From positions 62,001-126,000 of the forward strand of contig NZ_JAFBCQ010000001.1 of the NCBI RefSeq assembly GCF_016907815.1: a DNA stretch of 64,000 nt, written 5' to 3'. This document shows, in pieces, positions 43,338 to 51,157 of this stretch. The notes beneath the pieces were generated by a model, which had not been told where the DNA came from, made no database searches, and saw nothing but the letters and a program-made list of their open reading frames with translations. The translations under genes and the position numbers were made by a program. This DNA is from Microbacterium aurum. GTDB taxonomy: Bacteria; Actinomycetota; Actinomycetes; Actinomycetales; Microbacteriaceae. The first letter of the stretch is position 1. Every line of letters starts with the position of its first letter.

Positions 43338-43351
43338 TGATAACGATATCA
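43338..43351. promoter_or_regulatory. candidate LacI-type operator upstream of the FrlD-like kinase
   Basis: TGATAACGATATCA is a near-perfect palindrome (12 of 14 bases symmetric) 26 bp before the kinase ATG, in the gap to the second GntR gene. It matches the pattern TGRTAMCGWTMYCA shared with 30,551 and loosely 36,926. Confidence 0.65.
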
Positions 43352-43390
43352 GAAGGGACCGCGGAAGAGCGCGCTCATTGGCCGGGATCT

Positions 43391-44128
43391 TCAGGAGCGC
43401 CGGAGGACGTTGAAAGCGATCTCCGAGCCGCGGTGGTACTCCTGTGCGTAGACCACGGGCGATCCGTCGGTGGTGATGCACGTCTCGGTCGCCAGCAGCC
43501 ACGGATCGTACTGCGACAAGGAGAACCGCTCGCCGTACTCGGCGGGCACGTCGACCGCGCTGATGCGGGCGACCGAGGAGACGATCGTGCGTCCGTGCGC
43601 CTCGAGCGCGCGCGAGAGGGAGCCGCTCCAGTCGCGGTGCCCGACCGGACCGGGCAGGCAGTCACGGGGGATCACGTTGACGCTGAAGACGAGAGGGATG
43701 TCGTCGCCGCATCGCAGACGCACGAGACGCAGGACAGGATCGCCTTCCTCCAGCTGCAGCGCCTGCGCCTCCTCGGCCGTCGCGATGGACTCGCCGACCT
43801 CGAGGACCGCGCTCGTGACGCGGTAGCCGAGACCCTCGAGCATCTCGGTGATGCTCTCGTACTTGGTCACCGGGCGCTCCACGCGCAGAGCGCCCGCGCC
43901 GGAGACGAACCTGCCTCTGCCCTGCTCCGCCCGCAGCAATCCGTCCTGCTCCAGCAAGCGCAAGGCCTCGCGCACCGTCGACCGCGAGAAGCCGAGGCGC
44001 TCGGAGAGCACCTGCTCCGTCGGCATCTGGTCTCCGGGCGCGAGGTCGTCGCTGCGGATCAGCGCCTCGATGCTGTGACGGAGCCTCTCCGCCGTCGACG
44101 CCTTGCGCGGCGGGCGCTGGTTCGGCAT
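43391..44128 (-). CDS. GntR/HutC-type regulator with UTRA domain (paralog 2)
   Basis: 245 residues. The HTH reads MPTEQVLSERLGFSRSTVREAL, and the UTRA domain ends YHRGSEIAFNVLRRS. It shares most of its length with paralog 1, including GHRDWSGSL and DYDPWLL-type segments, so one arose by duplication. It lies between the ABC operon and the kinase operon in the same direction. A related 11-mer, ACGTCGGATGA, lies ~70 bp upstream. Confidence 0.88.
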   Translation of the reverse strand: MPNQRPPRKASTAERLRHSIEALIRSDDLAPGDQMPTEQVLSERLGFSRSTVREALRLLEQDGLLRAEQGRGRFVSGAGALRVERPVTKYESITEMLEGLGYRVTSAVLEVGESIATAEEAQALQLEEGDPVLRLVRLRCGDDIPLVFSVNVIPRDCLPGPVGHRDWSGSLSRALEAHGRTIVSSVARISAVDVPAEYGERFSLSQYDPWLLATETCITTDGSPVVYAQEYHRGSEIAFNVLRRS

Positions 44129-44230
44129 ATCGCCTCCGTTTCACGACACGGCCGCCCACGGCCGGACCCCTCCGACTACTCCTCCGACCATATCTTGAAT
44201 ACGTCGGATGAGTCCGCCCTGGCTGCGGCG

Positions 44231-45232
44231 TCAGCCGCAGGAGTCGGTCTGAAGCGCGTCTCGAACGCTCGGGCTGTCCACATCTTCGAGCAGGATCGTG
44301 ATCGTCGGAACCTCGACCGTCTCGCCGGACTCCTCGCCCTCGAGTGCCAGGAGCGCGGCCTCGACCGCGAGCTGGCCGATCTTGCTCGCCTGCTGGCTCA
44401 CGATCGCCTGCAGATTGCCGGCGCGGAGCTCCTCGACCATGACGGGTGAGGCATCGAAGCCGACCAGTGCGACATCCTTCAGCTTGGCCGCATTGCGCAG
44501 AGAGGTGATGGCGCCCTGCGCGCCGTAGTCCGTCGTGGTGAAGATGCCCGCGAGCTCGGGATGGCGCTGGAGCGTCGCATCGACGATCTGCGCGCTCTTC
44601 TCGACCTCGGTGCCGCCGTACTCCGATCCGACGACGGTGAGTCCCAGCTTCTCGGCCTCGTCGACGAAGCCCTGACCTCGCGCCTCCGTCGTCGACACGC
44701 CCGGCTGGAAGTTCAGCAGCAGGACCTCGCCTTCGCCTCCGACGAGATCAGCGAGCACCCGCGCGGCCTCCTGGCCGCCGGCGTAGTCGTCTGTCTTGAT
44801 CGAGGCACTGATCCCCTCCGTGTCGGTGAGGGACGTATCGACCTGGACGACCTTGGTGCCGGCGTCGCGCACGCGCTGGATGGGTGCGAACATCGACTCC
44901 ACGTCGGTGGGCGCGATCAGCAGTGCATCGGGTGCCGCGGCAGAGACGCCGTCGACGATGGGGATCTGATCGGTGGGACTGAACGAGTTCGGCGCCTGGA
45001 AATCGAACGACGCCCCGGCTTCCGCTGCCGCCTTCTCGGCGCCGCACGCCATGGTGATGTAGAACGGGTCTCCCTTGACGCCGGCCACGAACGTGATCGA
45101 GGGACCGCCCTCGCCGCTCGGGGCGGCCGACGAGCCGGGCGTCGCGCCGGGTGAGGATGTGCATCCGGCCAGCAGCAGCGCTGCGCCGAGGAATCCGCCT
45201 GCAGTGAGAGTGATCTTTCGGGACTTCGACAT
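44231..45232 (-). CDS. sugar ABC transporter substrate-binding protein (ribose type)
   Basis: 333 residues. A lipoprotein signal ends with LLAGC (Cys24), followed by a Ser/Gly/Pro linker. The periplasmic-binding domain shows AGVKGDPFYITMACGAEKAA, LLIAPTDVE, ARGQGFVDE and FTTTDYGAQGA, as in RbsB-like proteins. It captures a sugar or sugar-like ligand for the permease and ATPase encoded just upstream. It is the last gene of that operon. AAGGAAGG lies 8 bp before the ATG. Confidence 0.92.
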   Translation of the reverse strand: MSKSRKITLTAGGFLGAALLLAGCTSSPGATPGSSAAPSGEGGPSITFVAGVKGDPFYITMACGAEKAAAEAGASFDFQAPNSFSPTDQIPIVDGVSAAAPDALLIAPTDVESMFAPIQRVRDAGTKVVQVDTSLTDTEGISASIKTDDYAGGQEAARVLADLVGGEGEVLLLNFQPGVSTTEARGQGFVDEAEKLGLTVVGSEYGGTEVEKSAQIVDATLQRHPELAGIFTTTDYGAQGAITSLRNAAKLKDVALVGFDASPVMVEELRAGNLQAIVSQQASKIGQLAVEAALLALEGEESGETVEVPTITILLEDVDSPSVRDALQTDSCG

Positions 45233-45237
45233 GAGTG

Positions 45238-46302
45238 TCACCTTCCTTGGTGAGTATCGATGGGGGTGGGGCTGGACTGCTGCTTCTTCGTACGACGACG
45301 CGGCCCGGTCGTGGCGTGCCGCCGGCGGTCGATGTAGACGGCCACGACCAGGACGAGACCGATGGCGAACTGCTGCCAGTAAGCCTGCACACCGGCGATG
45401 ACGAATCCGTTGAGCAGGATGACCGGGATGAACGCGCCGAGCACGACCCCCCGGACGACGCCGATTCCGCCGAAGAGGGAGGTGCCTCCGAGGACGACGG
45501 CGGTGATCGCCTTCAGCGCGTCCTCCGCATGCCCCGACAGCGTCGTCGTGCCGAAGCGGGCGAGAGAGACGAAACTCGCGATACCGACGAGGAGGCCGGC
45601 GACGGCGTACACCGTGATCAGGTGGCGCGTGACGCTGATGCCCGCACGTTCGGCGGCGGGGGCGCTCGCGCCGATGGCGTAGGTGTGGCGGCCGAAGACG
45701 GTCTGGCTGAGCACCAGCGCGACTACTCCGGCAAGCGCGAGCGCGATGATCGCGATCCACGGGATGAAGCCCAGCACCGTGCTGGAGCCGAGTCCCTCGA
45801 CCAGGGGCAGCGGCGCGCGCAGATCGATCCCGCTCGTGAGCACGAGAGCGAGGCCCATCGACATGCCGAGCGTTCCGAGCGTCGCGATGATGGGAGGGAT
45901 GCGGGCCTTCGTGACGAGGAAGCCGTTGATGAGACCCCACACGGCGCCCGACACGATGGCGGCGAGCAGTCCGAGGAGGATCCCCGCGATCGATCCGGCG
46001 AACGCGTTCATCGTCATCGCCGCGACCACACCACTGAAGACGAGGACGCCCCCGATGGACAGATCGATCCCAGCCGTGAGGATGACCATCATCTGCCCGA
46101 GGGAGATGATGATCATGATCGCGACGCCCGCGAGGATGTTCCGCGCATTCGGGAGCGAGGCGAAGGCATCACCGGAGATCACCGTGAAGAGGATCACGAG
46201 GGCGACGAAGATCAGCCCGATCCAGATGGACTGTCCCGCCATCAGGGACCTCATCGACCACTTCGACGCTCGCGCGTCACTGTCGGTCGTGACCATGGTC
46301 AT
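45238..46302 (-). CDS. sugar ABC transporter permease (RbsC type)
   Basis: 354 residues with about 10 hydrophobic helices. The motif ILTAGIDLSIGGVLVFSGVVA and the EAA-like GANPAAA-type stretch YAIGASAPAAERAGISV are RbsC family markers. The ATG overlaps the ATPase stop (ATGA), so that start is preferred over one two codons later. The C-terminal ~25 residues are basic and cytoplasmic. Confidence 0.92.
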   Translation of the reverse strand: MTMVTTDSDARASKWSMRSLMAGQSIWIGLIFVALVILFTVISGDAFASLPNARNILAGVAIMIIISLGQMMVILTAGIDLSIGGVLVFSGVVAAMTMNAFAGSIAGILLGLLAAIVSGAVWGLINGFLVTKARIPPIIATLGTLGMSMGLALVLTSGIDLRAPLPLVEGLGSSTVLGFIPWIAIIALALAGVVALVLSQTVFGRHTYAIGASAPAAERAGISVTRHLITVYAVAGLLVGIASFVSLARFGTTTLSGHAEDALKAITAVVLGGTSLFGGIGVVRGVVLGAFIPVILLNGFVIAGVQAYWQQFAIGLVLVVAVYIDRRRHATTGPRRRTKKQQSSPTPIDTHQGR

Positions 46303-47090
46303 CCCTCCTCCTTCGTCTGAGGACCGTCGTCCTGGAAGCCCGCGACATCGGCGCCCGTCATGGCGGAGATGACCTGATCGGGCCTCGTGGTGGCGGTGGT
46401 GAACTGCGCGACACGTGAGCCCAGCCGCAGCACATCGATGCGATCGGACACAGAGAAGACATCCGGCATGTTGTGGCTGATGAGCACCACGCCGATCCCG
46501 CTGTCGCGGATGCGCCGCACGAGGTCGAGCACGTTCCGCGTCTGCACGACGCCGAGAGCCGCGGTGGGCTCGTCGAGGAAGATCACCCTGCTCGCCCACG
46601 CCGCGGCGCGCGCCACAGCGATGCCCTGCCGCTGGCCGCCCGACATCCGCGAGACCTCGGAGGTCACGTCCTGGATGCGCACTCCGAGATCGCGGAACAG
46701 GTCGGCGCTGGTTGCGCGCATCGTCTTGCGATCGATGAAACCCAGCGCTCCGAGAAGGCCCGGGCGACGCACCTCCCGGCCGAGGAAGAGGTTCTCGGTC
46801 GGATCGAGGGTGGGAGCCAGCGCCAGGTCCTGGTACACGGTCTCCACACCCAGCTCACGCAGCCGCTCGGGCGTGTGCGGGTGAACCGGCGTGCCGTCGA
46901 AGAGCACTTCGCCCTGGTCGGGCGTGATGACACCGGCGAGGGTTTTGATGAGGGTGCTCTTGCCGGCACCGTTGTCGCCCACCAGGGCGACGATCTCACC
47001 TTCGTTCACGGCGAAGTCGGCGCCGCGAAGAGCCTGGACGCTGCCGAAGCTCTTCACGACTCCTTTCGCCTCGAGTACAGGGATCACCAT
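46299..47090 (-). CDS. sugar ABC transporter ATP-binding protein, single domain
   Basis: 263 residues. Walker A is GDNGAGKST (~40), the signature SGGQRQ (~144), and Walker B VIFLDEPTAAL (~163). RbsA-type importers usually have a double ATPase of ~500 residues; this one has a single domain and should work as a homodimer. It starts 19 bp after the YjbQ gene. The ATG is chosen by spacing; the RBS is weak. Confidence 0.9.
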   Translation of the reverse strand: MVIPVLEAKGVVKSFGSVQALRGADFAVNEGEIVALVGDNGAGKSTLIKTLAGVITPDQGEVLFDGTPVHPHTPERLRELGVETVYQDLALAPTLDPTENLFLGREVRRPGLLGALGFIDRKTMRATSADLFRDLGVRIQDVTSEVSRMSGGQRQGIAVARAAAWASRVIFLDEPTAALGVVQTRNVLDLVRRIRDSGIGVVLISHNMPDVFSVSDRIDVLRLGSRVAQFTTATTRPDQVISAMTGADVAGFQDDGPQTKEEG

Positions 47091-47109
47091 CGGTCCGCTG
47101 TCTGTCGGC

Positions 47110-47541
47110 TCAGACGCCGAGGATGTGGATGACGTACTCGCGGCGCAGGGGTCCGTCGAACTCATCGAAGTAGATGGTCTGACGCGAGCCCATGACGAGC
47201 GAGCCGTTTTCGATCGGGAAGCACACCTGCATCCCCGTGAGGTGGCTGCGCTGGTGCGAGACCGAGTTGACCGCCATCTGGCCGTCGCTCGGCAGGAAGC
47301 GCTGGTGACGGTAGTCGCCGATCTCGGGCGCCAGGCGCTCGAGCATCGCGACGAGGTCGTCTTCGACGTCCGGAAGACCCTCGTTCACCGAGATGCCACT
47401 GGTGGTGTGCATCGTCGTGATGTAGACGATGCCGTCCGACACGCCCGACTCGCGGACGGTGTCACGCACCACGTCAGTGATGTTGATCACCTCCACGTCT
47501 CGCAGCGTGTCCAGCGACTTGCGCACGACGATGGAGTTCAT
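47110..47541 (-). CDS. YjbQ/UPF0047 family protein
   Basis: 143 residues. The segments TMHTTSGISVNE, GQMAVNSVSHQRSHLTG, LVMGSRQTIYFDEFDGP are YjbQ hallmarks, including three histidines likely at the active site. The family has been linked to thiamine-phosphate-synthase-like activity in vitro, but its true role is unsettled. It is coupled by ATGA to the amidohydrolase-like gene and lies inside a sugar ABC operon, an unusual place for it. Confidence 0.85.
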   Translation of the reverse strand: MNSIVVRKSLDTLRDVEVINITDVVRDTVRESGVSDGIVYITTMHTTSGISVNEGLPDVEDDLVAMLERLAPEIGDYRHQRFLPSDGQMAVNSVSHQRSHLTGMQVCFPIENGSLVMGSRQTIYFDEFDGPLRREYVIHILGV

Positions 47542-48398
47542 CGGTTGCCCTTTCGGTTCATGATCCGCTCGGCATTGCCGCCGAGGATTCTCTGCTCGGT
47601 CAGCGGGCGCAGCTCGAGCATGCGGATGCCGCGCGCGACGCGCTTGGGGTCGACCCGCGGGTAGTCGGATGCGAAGACGATCTGGTCGCGCAGGCTGGCC
47701 TCGACGACATCGGTGCCGATCTGCTCCGCGAACACCCGCCGCACCGACGATTCCGGCCGCCCGCCCCATAGCACCGCCGTGTCCAGCAGGATGTTGCGGT
47801 ACTTGATCGCCATCGCCAGCGCTTCGTCGACCCACGGCCAGGCGCAGTGCGCGATCACCACGTCGAGCTCAGGGTGGCGCTGCACGATCTCCTCGAGATC
47901 GGTCGGACGCGAGGCGCCGGTACGCGCGATCGGCGCCCAGTTGAGTCCCATCTGCACCGTGACGGGGATCTGCAGCTCGTCCGCCGCGGCGAACAGATCG
48001 AGCACGGCGTCGTCAGCGAACGAGAACGACTGCAGCGCCGGGTCGAGGTTCAGTCCCGCGAGTCCGAGCTGCTCGACGGCGGTGCGAAGCCGCTCCGCAG
48101 CATCCGCGGCCGAAGGGTCGACCGACGCGAATCCGAGCAGACGCCCGTTCCCCTGCTCGACGAGCTCAGCGATGCTCTCGTTACGGGCGATCACCGTGCC
48201 GTGAGCGCTCGTGCAGTCGAGCGTCGAGAGCACCGTCTGATCGACGCCGGCCTCGTCGAGCTGGTGGATCAGCGTCGTCAGAGGCTGGGTCGCGCAGTAG
48301 AAGCCGAACACGTCACGGACGGCAGCCCGAGCCTCCGGAGAGCGTTCGAAGAACTCCTCCGTCTGCACGGGATACGTGCGGAAATCGATCACGGTCAT
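47538..48398 (-). CDS. amidohydrolase_2-like TIM-barrel protein lacking the HxH motif
   Basis: 286 residues. AGVDQTVLSTLD, RLLGFASVDP, VVIAHCAWPWVDEAL and IVFASDYPRVDP follow the order of ACMSD-type amidohydrolases. At the N terminus, where IDxHxH metal ligands are expected, it reads IDFRTYP, so both histidines are replaced. It may use fewer metal ligands, be a decarboxylase or lactonase variant, or be non-metal. It lies between a PfkB kinase and YjbQ genes in one operon, with GAGAGGTG 8 bp before the ATG. Confidence 0.78.
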   Translation of the reverse strand: MTVIDFRTYPVQTEEFFERSPEARAAVRDVFGFYCATQPLTTLIHQLDEAGVDQTVLSTLDCTSAHGTVIARNESIAELVEQGNGRLLGFASVDPSAADAAERLRTAVEQLGLAGLNLDPALQSFSFADDAVLDLFAAADELQIPVTVQMGLNWAPIARTGASRPTDLEEIVQRHPELDVVIAHCAWPWVDEALAMAIKYRNILLDTAVLWGGRPESSVRRVFAEQIGTDVVEASLRDQIVFASDYPRVDPKRVARGIRMLELRPLTEQRILGGNAERIMNRKGNR

Positions 48399-48427
48399 GA
48401 AGATGCACCTCTCATATGGGGAAGGGG

Positions 48428-49354
48428 TCAGACGAGGTCGGAGCGACGCGGATAGCGGTCCTCCGCACGCTCGACGAAATGTGCGGCGGCGGCCGAAGCG
48501 AACTCCATGGCACCCGCGAGGGGGCGGCCTTCGCCGAGCGCCACCAGCAGGGCGGCGTCGTAGGTGTCGCCGGCGCCGACCGCGTTCGCCGCGCGGACCC
48601 GACGTGTCGGCACGGTGTGCACTGCGTCGTCGATGAGGGTCGCGGACCCTGCGGCACCTCGCTTGACGACGACGTGTCCGCGGGTCGCGGCGTCGAGCAT
48701 CCGCAGCGCGTCCTCGACACGGTCGGCGCCCGTCACCGCGACGGCCTCGTCCTCGTTGGGAAGGTAGAGATCTACGAGTGCGAGCAGCTCGAGCGACTCC
48801 GCACGAGTCTTCGCGGAGTAGCCGTTGGGATCCCAACCTGGGTCGAAGACGACCCGCGAGTCCGCGGCGGCTTCGCTGAAGACGGCGGCGAGATCTGCGG
48901 CCGTGAGTCCGGGAGTGTTCGAAGTTCCCGCCACAATCGTGAAATCCGCACGTGTCATGGTGAGAAAGTCGAGGAACATCTCGCGTGTCGCGAGTGCCGA
49001 GACACCGAGGTCGGAGACGAACGCCCGCTCTCCGTCGGCGCGGATGAGGGCGATGGTGAGTCCTGTCCGTCCGGGCACGGCGTGGACGCCGGAAACGTCG
49101 ACGCCCACTCGACCGAGCTCATCGCGCAGCTGGGCGCCGTCGGCATCGTCGCCGACGACACCGCACACGGCCACTGTCGCACCCAAGTGACCGAGGGCCG
49201 AGGCGATGTAGCCTGCCTGGCCCGCCACGAGAAGCGAGCGCGATTCGCCCAGGGTTTCGCGCCCCCACTGCGGGAGCTCGTCGACACCGGTCAGCAGGAG
49301 ATCGTGGTTGAGGTTGCCGAGAACCCGCACCCGCGTGCGCTGGGATCCGTTCAT
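48428..49354 (-). CDS. PfkB-family carbohydrate kinase (second)
   Basis: 308 residues. Opening VLGNLNHDLLLTGVDELP, then the GQAGYIASALGHLGA region in place of GGxxxN, and the catalytic Asp263 in NAVGAGDT. It is not closely similar to the FrlD-like kinase at 42.4 kb, so it is not a recent duplicate. It heads the six-gene operon that runs to the ABC binding protein. The TTGTCTGATGA site lies 31 bp upstream of its ATG. Confidence 0.86.
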   Translation of the reverse strand: MNGSQRTRVRVLGNLNHDLLLTGVDELPQWGRETLGESRSLLVAGQAGYIASALGHLGATVAVCGVVGDDADGAQLRDELGRVGVDVSGVHAVPGRTGLTIALIRADGERAFVSDLGVSALATREMFLDFLTMTRADFTIVAGTSNTPGLTAADLAAVFSEAAADSRVVFDPGWDPNGYSAKTRAESLELLALVDLYLPNEDEAVAVTGADRVEDALRMLDAATRGHVVVKRGAAGSATLIDDAVHTVPTRRVRAANAVGAGDTYDAALLVALGEGRPLAGAMEFASAAAAHFVERAEDRYPRRSDLV

Positions 49355-49384
49355 CTCACTCCGCTCATCTGACTCTTCAACTAC

Positions 49385-49395
49385 TTGTCTGATGA
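49385..49395. promoter_or_regulatory. candidate GntR operator upstream of the ABC/kinase operon
   Basis: TTGTCTGATGA, identical to the left arm of the dyad at 30,369. It lies between the phosphatase gene and the kinase gene, 31 bp before the kinase start. Confidence 0.55.
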
Positions 49396-49425
49396 TTGGA
49401 CGCTATCGAAGGATGACCTTGAAGG

Positions 49426-50121
49426 TCAAGTCCCGATTCCGCCACCGACCCGCAGACGTCGGAGGAGCTCGGGCAACTGGCTCATGTCGTCGAACACGTG
49501 AGTGCGATCCCCCGTCGGGAGCCTGCCGGGCTGCGTGCTCCGGGCGAACGCGAGGACGAACATGCCGGCCCGCTGCGCGGCGAGCACCCCGAAGGGGCTG
49601 TCGTCGATCGCGACGCACCTGTCCGGTGGAACGCCGATCAGGTCTGCCGCCTCCAGGTAGACGTCAGGCGCCGGCTTGCCCTCAGCGACGTCGTCCGCAC
49701 TCACGATGCTTCCGTCCAACTGCGCAAGCAGTCCTACGATCTCGAGACTCAGCCGGATCCGCGCCTGTGTGCTGTTCGAAGCGACAGCAGTGGGCAGGTC
49801 GATTCCGGCGACAGCGGAGTGGATGCCTGGCACGGCGGTCAGCGCCGCATGCAACTCGCGCTCGAGCCAGCCTCGATAGGGGTCGTCCCACCCCGGCTCG
49901 AGACGGCGGCCGATGTTCCTCTCGACCTGCTCGACGTAGAACTCGTGGGAGCATCCCGTCAGCAGCTCGCCCAGCACGTCGAGCTCGACGTGCCAACCGA
50001 GATCCGCCACGACTCGCTGTGTGACCCGCATCGACAACGGCTCGCTGTCGACGAGCACCCCGTCGCAGTCGAAGATGACGCCTTCGATCCCGCCGCCGAC
50101 CACCGAAGTCGATGAAATCAC
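49426..50121 (-). CDS. HAD-superfamily phosphatase
   Basis: 231 residues from GTG. The nucleophile motif is FDCDGVLVDSEP, followed by a helical cap (residues ~25-85), AVASNST, KPAPDVYLEAADLIG and the acidic motif AIDDSPFG. Such enzymes remove phosphate from sugar phosphates or similar substrates. It is the first gene of the leftward sugar cluster and has its own candidate operator upstream. The start is uncertain within a few codons. Confidence 0.88.
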   Translation of the reverse strand: MISSTSVVGGGIEGVIFDCDGVLVDSEPLSMRVTQRVVADLGWHVELDVLGELLTGCSHEFYVEQVERNIGRRLEPGWDDPYRGWLERELHAALTAVPGIHSAVAGIDLPTAVASNSTQARIRLSLEIVGLLAQLDGSIVSADDVAEGKPAPDVYLEAADLIGVPPDRCVAIDDSPFGVLAAQRAGMFVLAFARSTQPGRLPTGDRTHVFDDMSQLPELLRRLRVGGGIGT

Positions 50122-50169
50122 GCCTGCGCATCCTCTCACTTGCCCAACTTGGTCAGTCAACCCAGATAG

Positions 50170-50180
50170 TTGTCCGACAT
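50170..50180. promoter_or_regulatory. candidate GntR operator upstream of the HAD gene
   Basis: TTGTCCGACAT lies 49 bp before the HAD start, within an AT-rich stretch. It is the closest match to a symmetric TTGTCNGACAA consensus. Confidence 0.5.
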
Positions 50181-50609
50181 TTATCCTACCTGCGTTGAGC
50201 CGACTGCTCGCCGTCACGGCGGAACGGGAGAACCGCGCCGACGCGCCGCTGATTCCCAGAAACCTCCCGCGATGCCTCGCTCGTGCGACTGGCGCCCCTC
50301 GGAGCCACCCGCGAACCGGTGATCCAGCGACAACGCGTTCGCCCATCCGGAGTCGCCCACGTGTCGCCGAGTGATCGAGGGCGCACGGCATCGGATATCC
50401 CCGAGCCGCAGCCGGAACTCGAGCCCGCGGAGGACTGATCAGCGGAGCCCGCTGTACGGTCGCCCGATGGCCACCGTACAGCGACCCGCGACCACTGTCA
50501 CCGATGTCCTGATACAGGCGCCCGGCATTCGACTTCGAGACCCGAGAAACGCGCTGAGACCACGTTCTTTCTCAATTCTTTCTCGTTTGGCCGTTTCGGG
50601 CAAGAGAGA
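50181..50609. other. gap without recognisable gene
   Basis: No RBS-preceded frame or family motif is seen in 430 bp. This is the right border of the candidate island. Confidence 0.45.
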
Positions 50610-50649
50610 ACCCCCGCGATCCCAGTGTTTTCAAGGGATCTGCGGGGGT
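50610..50649 (-). terminator. hairpin terminator next to tRNA fragment, second copy
   Basis: ACCCCCGC and GATCCC pair with GGGATC and GCGGGGGT (14 bp, one bulge). The loop reads GAAAACACT on the minus strand, as at 21.85 kb, although the stem sequence differs. It is separated from the tRNA fragment by the same distance as in the first copy. Confidence 0.7.
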
Positions 50650-50655
50650 TTCAGG

Positions 50656-50679
50656 TGGCGGTGACGGTGGGATTTGAAC
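50656..50679 (-). repeat. tRNA 3'-end fragment, candidate attachment-site copy 2
   Basis: Identical over 24 bp to the copy at 21,898 and in the same orientation, 28.76 kb away. It holds the T-loop and acceptor 3' strand but no 5' half. Together the two copies bracket the accessory region like attL/attR or like tandem insertions into one tRNA site. Confidence 0.65.
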
Positions 50680-50839
50680 CCATGTATCGCGAGCGCAGTC
50701 GCCATCGCTTCAATGCCGTGACCGCATAATCCCGCGGTTCGACCTCGTTCCCGGTTCCACTCGCCTCCCTTCATCTGCGTTCGTCTTTACCCACGCGTGT
50801 ACCCGCTTGAGATATCTCTACGAGACCCCGCGCTAAGTC

Positions 50840-51157
50840 TCATGTTGACCCATCGCCTCCGATGGCACCTTCCCGCGGATACTGATAGCTCGTACACGAT
50901 CCCTGCTCCGCCAAGCCGACCACCCGTTCTCCGATGCGCGGACCGGATCCGTCGGCCGCCTGGCTGATGACGACTCCCGCGACGTCCTGACCGGGCGCCC
51001 ACCCCTTGTCTCGGGACGCGAGGAGACTCAGTTCACCTCGGTTGACCGTCGAGGCGCGGACGTCGATGACGGCCTCCCCGGATGCGGGCGCCGGTTCCGG
51101 CGCTTCGATCTCGACGAGGCGGCTCGAGTCGAGTGTCTCTACGACGAAGCTCTTCAT
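50840..51157 (-). pseudogene. 5' fragment of a zinc-type quinone oxidoreductase/alcohol dehydrogenase
   Basis: The first ~85 codons are a clean GroES-like domain (EAVIDVRASTVNRGELSLL, WAPGQDVAGVV, GERVVGLAEQG), with AAGGAG 6 bp before the ATG. After GLAEQG the family match stops and the frame ends 20 codons later. The nucleotide-binding half is missing. This is a truncated gene beside the att fragment. Confidence 0.75.

Noticed and set aside
50656..50770. A complete tRNA gene on the minus strand
   Set aside because: Same reason as for the first copy: the T-stem already mismatches at its 5' side and the upstream bases do not fold.
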